DNA from: Pseudomonadota bacterium
GTDB lineage: Bacteria > Desulfobacterota > Desulfobacteria > Desulfobacterales > RPRI01
DNA: 5,170 nucleotides
NCBI GenBank assembly: GCA_018830925.1
Contig: JAHJRK010000065.1
Location: 1-5,170, forward strand
Direction: 5' to 3'
Below, one piece after another: positions 1-4,107 of the stretch. Numbering within the stretch: position 1 is the first letter of the stretch; every line of letters begins with the position of its first letter. The position numbers were made by a program, and so were the translations under genes. The notes beneath the pieces are model-generated. The model searched no databases and was not told the origin of the DNA. It was given only the letters and a program-made list of their open reading frames with translations.

Positions 1-121
1 CTTCATAGCCGCCCTGTATAAGACTTCTGGTCCTGCGTTCGGCAGCCTTGCCCGGAACTTCAGATGCGCCGATAACGGCAATCGATTTCGGGTGAAAAAG
101 AGTGTGAAGCGGATGAATCAT
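1..121 (-). CDS. ADP-forming acyl-CoA synthetase, N-terminal fragment (runs off window edge)
   Basis: Only the first 40 codons are present; the gene continues past position 1. The visible protein reads MIHPLHTLFHPKSIAVIGAS followed by EVPGKAAERRTRSLIQGGYE. This is the start of the CoA-binding Rossmann domain of the acetate--CoA ligase (ADP-forming) / succinyl-CoA synthetase-like superfamily: LFxPKSIAVIGAS is the first beta strand and nucleotide-binding loop, and the LxxGGY segment follows the first helix. Family members make or break acyl-CoA with ATP/ADP and phosphate, in energy conservation or acid activation; the acyl substrate cannot be told from this piece. The start is ATG at 119-121, preceded by a GGAAGG ribosome binding site (127-132) five bases upstream. 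It lies 92 bp downstream of the RpiR-type regulator on the same strand with no clear terminator between, so cotranscription is plausible. I am confident of the superfamily, not of the specific enzyme. Confidence 0.85.
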   Translation of the reverse strand, partial: MIHPLHTLFHPKSIAVIGASEVPGKAAERRTRSLIQGGYE

Positions 122-213
122 TTTAGCCTTCCGTTTTTTGGGGAAATGTCTTACGGGCTCCAACGCATAACGCGCCTTTATCCCGGTCGGTTTTTAAAAC
201 TGTTAAATATGTG
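122..213. other. Gap between regulator and acyl-CoA synthetase, with inverted GCATAAC/GTTATGT boxes
   Basis: This 92-bp gap contains the synthetase ribosome binding site (127-132) and an 11-bp palindrome GTTTTTAAAAC (190-200) that lacks the GC-rich stem and T-run of a terminator. GCATAAC at 165-171 and GTTATGT at 213-219 are complementary over six bases. The second box overlaps the TAA stop of the regulator (214-216). The same two boxes flank the gap at 3647-3777. I see no convincing promoter here. Confidence 0.4.
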
Positions 214-1074
214 TTATGTCTTGTTTTTTATTACGTAAATATTCTTTTCTTTCCAAAGAGCTTCCCGATCTCTCAGGGCTTTCATGGTTTCATCAGGATT
301 CTTTATACTTATTGCCGTAAGGAGTGCGTTAACGATGCTGGTGGCAGCCGTAAAAGATTCAATGAAAGAGTCGAGCCGGGAATGAACCGGAAGAACCCAA
401 TCAGCATATTCCGCAAGGGGAGAAAGCGGAGAGTCCGTGATGGCACCGACGCGCGCTCCTTGCCTGGAAGCATATTCAAGAATTTCAACCGTCAATCTGG
501 TATACCGGGGAAAACTTATACCGATGACCAAATCTTCAGGGCCTACACCGTGAATGTTATTCCAAACATCTCCGATACCGGGTGCCAAAAGATGGGCGTC
601 TTTTTTTAAAAACCTTAAATACAGGCTCAGTATAAGCGCGGGGGCGTGAGCTCCCCTTAAGCCAGCAACGAAGATTCTTCGTGCTTTCTGCATTTCCGAA
701 ACAGCCTGATTAAAAGTTTCAACTGAAATGTCCTGCAGGGTTTGGGAAAGGTTAAGGATATCTTCCTGCATAATTTTCATCAGGACATCTCCATCGCCCG
801 GCGTATGCTTAACCGTTTTTTCCATACGCGTGACTGTGGATAGACGGTTCTGAAGGTTTTCCCGAAGCGCTTCCTGCATTCCCGGATATCCATAATATCC
901 GAGAACCTGAGCGAGCCTCACAACCGTTGCCTCGCTGACTCCTGCCTTCCGGGACAACTTGGAAGCTGTCAGGAAGATAGCCTCTTCGTAATGATCGAGG
1001 ATATATTTCATGACCTTTTTTTGAGCAGGGGCAAGGTGTGTGTTTTTGTTAAATGAAATGGATTCAAAAGACAT
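214..1074 (-). CDS. MurR/RpiR-family transcriptional regulator (HTH + SIS domain)
   Basis: A 286-residue cytoplasmic DNA-binding regulator of the usual length for the family. Residues ~5-80 form the RpiR helix-turn-helix domain, with helix-turn-helix core LSRKAGVSEATVVRLAQVLG (40-59) and the typical YGYPGMQEAL continuation. Residues ~125-255 form a SIS (sugar isomerase) ligand domain, with strand IFVAGLRGAH (134-143), GISFPRYT (185-192) and GARVGAITDSPLSPLAEYAD (206-225). The SIS loops are not the classical phosphosugar GxGxS and SxSGxT: they read GLRGAH and SFPRYT. This FPRY-type loop marks a subgroup whose effector may not be a sugar phosphate (inference). The start is ATG at 1072-1074, with AAGGA (1083-1087) eight bases upstream. 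Palindromes in its upstream region suggest autoregulation. The acyl-CoA synthetase immediately downstream is the best candidate target. The family call is secure; effector and targets are inferred. Confidence 0.93.
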   Translation of the reverse strand: MSFESISFNKNTHLAPAQKKVMKYILDHYEEAIFLTASKLSRKAGVSEATVVRLAQVLGYYGYPGMQEALRENLQNRLSTVTRMEKTVKHTPGDGDVLMKIMQEDILNLSQTLQDISVETFNQAVSEMQKARRIFVAGLRGAHAPALILSLYLRFLKKDAHLLAPGIGDVWNNIHGVGPEDLVIGISFPRYTRLTVEILEYASRQGARVGAITDSPLSPLAEYADWVLPVHSRLDSFIESFTAATSIVNALLTAISIKNPDETMKALRDREALWKEKNIYVIKNKT

Positions 1075-1108
1075 GAAATAATTCCTTCAAAATAAATATC
1101 AGTAGCAT
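1064..1108 (-). CDS. Possible 14-codon upstream ORF overlapping the regulator start
   Basis: A short ORF encodes MLLIFILKELFHVF and stops with TGA at 1064-1066, so its end overlaps the first codons of the regulator gene (ATG 1072-1074) in another frame. Its ATG (1106-1108) follows GAAGGA, with only four bases between AGGA and the ATG, which is a short spacing. The nine bases TGAAGGAAT (1111-1119) before it are repeated exactly 30 bp further on (1081-1089), where they supply the regulator's own ribosome binding site. Translational coupling or a leader role is possible, but an ORF this short can arise by chance. Confidence 0.2.
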   Translation of the reverse strand: MLLIFILKELFHVF

Positions 1109-1118
1109 ATATTCCTTC

Positions 1119-1135
1119 ACACAGTCTATCTGTGT
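1119..1135. promoter_or_regulatory. 17-bp perfect palindrome, candidate operator 1 of the RpiR-type regulator
   Basis: ACACAG-TCTAT-CTGTGT has perfect 6-bp arms around a 5-bp centre and lies 45 bp upstream of the regulator's start codon. On the minus strand it directly follows a TTGACA hexamer (1137-1142). RpiR-family dimers commonly bind palindromes of about this length, so autoregulation is a reasonable inference. No -10 hexamer lies at 16-18 bp from that TTGACA, so the hexamer is not called a promoter. Confidence 0.45.
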
Positions 1136-1153
1136 CTGTCAAGAAAAATTTTT

Positions 1154-1170
1154 ATAATAGTCTATATTAT
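1154..1170. promoter_or_regulatory. 17-bp perfect palindrome, candidate operator 2
   Basis: ATAATA-GTCTA-TATTAT has the same 6-5-6 design as the palindrome at 1119-1135. Their centres are 35 bp apart, and both contain AGTCTAT at the middle (1123-1129 and 1159-1165). A third copy, inverted as ATAGACT, lies at 1207-1213. The arms are AT-only, so chance symmetry is easier here than for the first palindrome. It reads as a second, weaker binding site for the same regulator. Confidence 0.3.
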
Positions 1171-1235
1171 TAATAAATTCTAAAAACACCGATTCGTACT
1201 TTAATTATAGACTGGGAAAGTATAAAAGATTTCAG

Positions 1236-2165
1236 TTATAACAGAGTGTTACGCTCTTTCTGTGTTTTGTTTCCCCTAACAGGCCAAAGATAAAATTCGG
1301 ATAACAGTTTATATCCTACACCGACAGCCCCGTCTTTCATATAAAGCACCCAAGCATAACGGTTTTCATACATGCTTGTTGTTGAAGACCAGTAAAATTC
1401 CTGAACATTAATAAAGGGATTATCAACTGGCAAAGCCGGCGAATGGCGACTCATATCTGTTAAACTTTCCAATTCATCAAGACTCGGAACCCGCCAATCA
1501 TTATAACCATATTTACATTCTCTGTTTATCTTCTCTACCAAATCAAATGCCGAATTCCAATCCAGCATATCGTTATTGAAATTGGCATTTTTAAACCATG
1601 TCAGATCTGTAGCATTGTCATATACAAAATTGGCATTTTCTAAGAAACGAGGGTTATTACAATGTAAACCTGACTGAAATTCGCCGTCCTGACCCGTATT
1701 GTCACAATCTATAATATCTCCATTCGCGCCATAACAATTCCGTTGCCCGGTCTGAAAATAGTTAGTGTCATAATTATCAGCAATGCGAACAGGCCACACC
1801 ATATATGAATTGAGTTTCATACCTTTAAATACTCTTGCTCCCCCCAAATGGATGTACCATGCTTGTTCTGGCAGTCTGGCACAACTCGTAGAAGTCCAGT
1901 AGTAACCGGTAAAGATATTAATAAATGTATGAGAAGGCGGTAAACTCGGATTAATCGTTTTATAGCTCATTAAACTGATCAATTCTTTACGATTTGGAAG
2001 TTTCCAATCGCTATAGCCACAGAGCTCTGAATGGTTCAATTCTTTAATAAAAGTCAATGCCTCATTCCAGGTCATTGGGAAATCGGATATAGAAGCATTA
2101 ATTGTCCATATCAAACCTGTTTGCGTGTCTGATACGACTTCATTTTGTTTTAGAAAACGATTCAT
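1236..2165 (-). CDS. Tandem DUF1566 (Lcl C-terminal-like) protein, apparently N-terminally truncated
   Basis: The 309-residue product contains two copies of the DUF1566 fold. Unit 1 (about 2-128) shows RF...DTQTGLIW (3-20), GYSDWKLPNRKEL (50-62), YYWTSTS (88-94) and VWPVR (123-127). Unit 2 (about 172-298) shows PRF...TDLTW, GYNDWRVPSLDEL (220-232), FYWSSTT (257-263) and LWPVRG. The linker has the TGQRNCYGANGDIIDC and TGQDGEFQSG motifs (139-166) usual between repeats in this family. Relatives are typically exported and surface-associated, with a lectin-like fold; the function here is unknown. There is no signal peptide: the first residues, MNRF, fall inside the RF...TGLIW repeat motif, and an in-frame TAA lies only 15 bases upstream of the ATG. 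The ribosome binding site is weak (GGA). The gene probably lost its 5' end at a junction near 2165, and may be a remnant. Local GC is about 35%. Confidence 0.8.
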   Translation of the reverse strand: MNRFLKQNEVVSDTQTGLIWTINASISDFPMTWNEALTFIKELNHSELCGYSDWKLPNRKELISLMSYKTINPSLPPSHTFINIFTGYYWTSTSCARLPEQAWYIHLGGARVFKGMKLNSYMVWPVRIADNYDTNYFQTGQRNCYGANGDIIDCDNTGQDGEFQSGLHCNNPRFLENANFVYDNATDLTWFKNANFNNDMLDWNSAFDLVEKINRECKYGYNDWRVPSLDELESLTDMSRHSPALPVDNPFINVQEFYWSSTTSMYENRYAWVLYMKDGAVGVGYKLLSEFYLWPVRGNKTQKERNTLL

Positions 2166-2298
2166 AGTTCCATTTGATAATTACAAAAGGACAGCAAACT
2201 ACAAAACTCTACCGATGCTGGATACGCAGCAGTAGGCGTTGGATGGAGCGCCTTATCAGATATGTTTTGGATAAATCCTGCGACCGTTCAGGCTGTCA
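2166..2298. other. Gap downstream of the dismutase, holding a bulged hairpin
   Basis: This 133-bp gap has no gene. It contains a stem-loop at 2209-2235 (CTAC, bulge CGA, TGCTG, loop GATACG, CAGCA, GTAG) and a 10-bp palindrome GGATAAATCC (2269-2278). No remnant of the missing DUF1566 N-terminus is readable in any minus frame just upstream of 2165. The stem-loop is annotated separately. Confidence 0.5.
2193..2244. repeat. Imperfect inverted repeat with internal hairpin; attC-like or a weak terminator
   Basis: AGCAAAC (2193-2199) and GTTGGAT (2238-2244) can pair at five of seven positions and enclose the hairpin 2209-2235: nine base pairs with a 3-base bulge and a 6-base loop. GTTGGAT fits the integron core-site consensus GTTRRRY exactly, while the partner box is degenerate. 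Read on the minus strand, the hairpin is followed by AGTTTTG, so it could instead act as a weak Rho-independent terminator for the dismutase gene. I cannot choose between these by eye. Confidence 0.3.
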
Positions 2299-2919
2299 TC
2301 AGGCAAGGTTCTCTGCCGCGAAATCCCAATTAATCAGATTATCCAGCACTGCGTTGACATAGTCCGCACGGCGGTTCTGGTAATCCAGGTAGTAGGCGTG
2401 TTCCCATACGTCGATGGTCAATAAGGGTTTCATACCAGTGGTAATCGGCACATCTGCATTGCTGGTCTTGACCACCTTGATCTTGTTGCCATCCAGCACG
2501 AGCCATGTCCAGCCGCTGCCGAACTGTGTCGTTGCAGCAGTTGCCAACTCCTTCTTGCATGCATCCAAGGTGCTGAATGATGCCTCGATCTTTTGCTTCA
2601 ACACCGCGGGTGGTTCACCGCCGCCTTTCGGCCTCAAACTGCGCCAGTAAAACGTGTGGTTCCACGCTTGCGCGGCATTATTGAAGATCGCGGTCTTGCC
2701 TACTTTGCCGGTTGTCTCGGTGATGATTTTCTCCAACGGCAGGTACGCAAGCTCCGTTCCTGCTATCAGTTTGTTGAGATTATCGACATATCCCATGTGA
2801 TGCTTGCCGTAGTGAAAGGCAACTGTATTTGCAGAGATTACAGGGGCCAGCGCGTTATCCGCGTAGGGCAGGGACGGTAGGACATTCGGAGATGTACTTT
2901 CATTCTTGTTATTGCTCAT
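2299..2919 (-). CDS. sodB: Iron superoxide dismutase
   Basis: The 206-residue enzyme converts superoxide to hydrogen peroxide and oxygen, protecting cytoplasmic enzymes. It follows the E. coli SodB pattern throughout: LPSLPYADNALAPVISANTV, then FHYGKHH, FNNAAQAWNHTFYW, GGGEPP, FGSGWTWLV and DVWEHAYYLDYQNRR. The expected metal ligands are H36, H88, D170 and H174. Gln84, within NNAAQxWNH, sits where Fe-type enzymes carry their active-site glutamine and Mn-type enzymes carry glycine, so iron is the likely metal. There is no signal peptide. The N-terminus carries about ten extra residues (SNNKNESTSP) relative to E. coli. The start is ATG at 2917-2919, chosen for the GGGAGG seven bases upstream; a longer reading to 2985 has no such site and no family similarity. 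The gene lies 31 bp after the hydrolase gene and is clearly richer in GC (about 45-60% locally), suggesting a different origin. Confidence 0.96.
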   Translation of the reverse strand: MSNNKNESTSPNVLPSLPYADNALAPVISANTVAFHYGKHHMGYVDNLNKLIAGTELAYLPLEKIITETTGKVGKTAIFNNAAQAWNHTFYWRSLRPKGGGEPPAVLKQKIEASFSTLDACKKELATAATTQFGSGWTWLVLDGNKIKVVKTSNADVPITTGMKPLLTIDVWEHAYYLDYQNRRADYVNAVLDNLINWDFAAENLA

Positions 2920-2926
2920 CTTTATT

Positions 2927-2932
2927 CCTCCC
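2927..2932 (-). promoter_or_regulatory. Ribosome binding site that fixes the dismutase start
   Basis: GGGAGG on the minus strand lies seven bases before the ATG at 2917-2919. It is the strongest Shine-Dalgarno match in the window and decides against the longer upstream reading. Confidence 0.85.
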
Positions 2933-2950
2933 ATGTGGTGACGTAAAAGC

Positions 2951-3607
2951 CTATTGCCGCAGCGATGGAACTGAGTCCGCTGCATTCGACAGGTTATGTT
3001 TTGCGTTAAAAAATAGTATGGCCTCCTTTATAGTATTAACGAATTTATAAAAATCTTCTGTTTTCTTTCTTAATGAACGTCGATCCAGGTTATCGAACAA
3101 ATTTTCTCTTAATCCTCTTGAAATTTCCAGTTGCACACCTTTCCCACTCTTACATTTGTTGCAAATGTTTTCAGGACTGATTCCGCGAAGGCTTGGCACT
3201 TCGCTTATCACAGCCTTAAATCCTGTTATCTTTAATGCATCCACTATTATTTGTTTTAGTTCCTGGTTTTTACCTCCGATGAAAACAATTTCATTTTTGT
3301 CTCTGCATCCATGTATAGAAATGACAATGAGTGCATTTTTCGAAGTGCTTAATCCTATTGGTTCATCATACCTGTTGCTGTTTATGTGTAATATTTTATT
3401 CCCCGTTATTTTTATCCCTTTGAAGGCATAAAATGTATGTTCGATTCCAGCTATCGCATCTGCAATATCTAAAGCTCCCGGCTCTATGCCTCCTCCGTGG
3501 GGCGCCATTATAGCAAATTTTGAACCGGCTTTACGATATAGTATGGAGTAATCTTCACCTTCTTTTTCATTTTGTTCTAATTCAGCAAAGTAAGCATATT
3601 TGTCCAT
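2951..3607 (-). CDS. Poly-gamma-glutamate hydrolase family protein (PghP/YjqB-like)
   Basis: The 218-residue product matches the zinc-dependent poly-gamma-glutamate hydrolase family (DUF867; phage PghP and Bacillus YjqB). Motifs in order: YAYFAELEQNEKEGEDYSI (4-22), AIMAPHGGGIEPG (32-44), the ITGNKILHINSNRYDEP segment (67-83), VISIHGCRDK (95-104), ISPENICNKCKSGKGVQLEI (143-162) and SRGLRENL (163-170). His37, Glu42, His74 and His99 are the likely zinc or catalytic positions, by analogy with the family. Known members cut gamma-linked glutamate polymers, used by phages against capsules; bacterial homologues are poorly characterised. There is no signal peptide. The start is ATG at 3605-3607, with an in-frame TAA 21 bases upstream; the ribosome binding site is weak. 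The last ~14 residues (NLSNAADSVPSLRQ) are encoded by GC-rich DNA unlike the rest of the gene (30-35% GC), so the C-terminus may read into an adjacent module. Confidence 0.88.
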   Translation of the reverse strand: MDKYAYFAELEQNEKEGEDYSILYRKAGSKFAIMAPHGGGIEPGALDIADAIAGIEHTFYAFKGIKITGNKILHINSNRYDEPIGLSTSKNALIVISIHGCRDKNEIVFIGGKNQELKQIIVDALKITGFKAVISEVPSLRGISPENICNKCKSGKGVQLEISRGLRENLFDNLDRRSLRKKTEDFYKFVNTIKEAILFFNAKHNLSNAADSVPSLRQ

Positions 3608-3636
3608 TATAAATTCAATAAATCTTTATAATTGTT

Positions 3637-3666
3637 AGTATAAAAAGCATAACGTTGCGATGTCTT
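3637..3666 (-). promoter_or_regulatory. Candidate sigma70-type promoter for the hydrolase gene
   Basis: On the minus strand AAGACA (3661-3666, four of six matches to TTGACA) is followed after 18 bp by TATACT (3637-3642, five of six matches to TATAAT). A start site near 3629 would give a leader of about 20 bases before the ATG at 3607. The match is modest, and AT-rich DNA yields such pairs by chance. Confidence 0.35.
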
Positions 3667-3777
3667 ACGAGAGCGTGTCACGTGTTAAACAGCAAAAAAG
3701 TAGTTTGAATTCTGCTGGATAATCAATAGCTAACTCAGTACTGCTGGCTCCCGTTTAAAACCAACAAATGGTTATGT
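3647..3777. repeat. 131-bp imperfect inverted repeat, attC-like
   Basis: GCATAAC (3647-3653) and GTTATGT (3771-3777) bound the element and are complementary over six bases. Further in, ACGAGAGC (3668-3675) and GCTCCCGT (3747-3754) pair at seven of eight positions. Read with the genes (minus strand), the element begins 10 bp after the stop of the 68-residue gene and ends 39 bp before the next start codon. That is the placement and approximate size of a long integron attC site. The outer boxes match RYYYAAC/GTTRRRY at six of seven positions each, and the spacers between outer and inner boxes are longer than usual. The attC identity is a hypothesis only. Confidence 0.35.
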
Positions 3778-3787
3778 GATCATCAGT

Positions 3788-3994
3788 TTAATATTTTATA
3801 AAAAAAGGGAGAGCCATTACAATAATTCCAACAAGAATCATAAGAAATACATTGGAAACAAAATAAGGAAATGAACACAAGACAACACCAGACAGGAGAG
3901 CAATGCCTCGCCGTTGTTTTTTTCCGTATACTAAGTACCCCATACCGATTGAGCCAAACAATAACCCCCACATTAATAATGCCGTACTATCCAT
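3788..3994 (-). CDS. Small integral membrane protein, 68 residues
   Basis: The product is almost entirely hydrophobic. The first membrane segment covers about residues 5-23 (ALLMWGLLFGSIGMGYLVY), a basic loop KKQRR (25-29) follows, and residues 31-66 form one long or two short further segments (SFPYFVSN at 41-48, then FLMILVGIIVMALPFFI). It resembles a family of about 70-residue proteins found in many proteobacteria that databases sometimes label amino acid transport protein, without experimental support that I know of; I assign no function. The start is ATG at 3992-3994 with AAGGA ten bases upstream. Longer readings from a TTG at 4057 or an ATG at 4015 lack a ribosome binding site and add a polar extension foreign to the family. 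Basic residues in the loop suggest that loop faces the cytoplasm. The gene stands alone between two structured gaps. Confidence 0.75.
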   Translation of the reverse strand: MDSTALLMWGLLFGSIGMGYLVYGKKQRRGIALLSGVVLCSFPYFVSNVFLMILVGIIVMALPFFIKY

Positions 3995-4004
3995 AATATT
4001 TCGA

Positions 4005-4009
4005 TCCTT
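4005..4009 (-). promoter_or_regulatory. Ribosome binding site favouring the short start of the small membrane protein
   Basis: AAGGA on the minus strand, with ten bases before the ATG at 3992-3994. The spacing is slightly long but the match is good, and the alternative upstream starts have none. Confidence 0.55.
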
Positions 4010-4020
4010 TTTCATTAGCA

Positions 4021-4072
4021 CATAATCGCAGCGGATCAGCAGAAGGTCGAGTGGCAAACGCTGTTTGACGAT
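4021..4072. repeat. Bulged inverted repeat between acetyltransferase and small membrane protein genes
   Basis: On the plus strand ATCGCAGCG (4025-4033) pairs with CGCTG (4059-4063) and CGAT (4069-4072), giving a nine-base-pair stem with a five-base bulge (TTTGA) on one side and a 25-base loop. The stretch is GC-richer than the genes on either side. The segment GCAGCGGAtCAG recurs in similar form (GCAGCGGActCAG) at the end of the hydrolase gene. TTTGACG, beside a GTTTGAC core-like box (4063-4069), is again attC-like, but the match is incomplete. A 6-bp perfect hairpin CTAAAA-GCCGA-TTTTAG lies just beyond (4085-4101). Confidence 0.3.
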
Positions 4073-4107
4073 AAGCGGGTCCGACTAAAAGCCGATTTTA
4101 GCTGAAG

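Larger units (their letters stand above)
1075..1235. other. AT-rich region upstream of the regulator
   Basis: These 161 bp separate the end of the DUF1566 gene from the regulator. They hold the two palindromes, the three AGTCTAT/ATAGACT copies, the short upstream ORF and the duplicated ATTCCTTCA (1081-1089, 1111-1119). On the minus strand a perfect TATAAT (1204-1209) and a TTGACA (1137-1142) exist, but neither has a properly spaced partner hexamer. Transcription toward the regulator very likely starts here, though the exact promoter cannot be assigned. No terminator with a GC-rich stem and T-run is visible for the DUF1566 gene. Confidence 0.5.
3608..3787. other. 180-bp gap with a large inverted repeat and a candidate promoter
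   Basis: No gene is present. The gap holds the inverted repeat 3647-3777 and a possible minus-strand promoter at 3637-3666, both annotated separately. The rest is AT-rich, with nothing else recognisable. Confidence 0.5.

Noticed and set aside
211..609. 132-codon plus-strand frame opposite the regulator
   Set aside because: It lies antisense to a convincing RpiR gene, has no ribosome binding site, and its composition is low-complexity and basic.
1137..1142. TTGACA as a -35 element for the regulator
   Set aside because: No -10 hexamer lies at 16-19 bp; the nearest TATATG is 25 bp away.
1241..1255. AGAGTGTTACGCTCT palindrome at the end of the DUF1566 gene as a terminator
   Set aside because: The stem is only six pairs including a wobble, the loop is three bases, and no T-run follows on the minus strand.
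2174..2880. Open frames on the plus strand and a second minus frame across sodB
   Set aside because: They are antisense or frame-shifted shadows of sodB with no recognisable motif and no ribosome binding site.
2920..2985. Longer dismutase reading starting at 2985
   Set aside because: The extra 22 residues overlap the end of the hydrolase gene, have no SOD similarity, and the internal ATG at 2919 has a strong ribosome binding site.
4085..4101. CTAAAA/TTTTAG hairpin after the acetyltransferase as a terminator
   Set aside because: The arms are AT-dominated, and no T-run follows beyond the stem itself.
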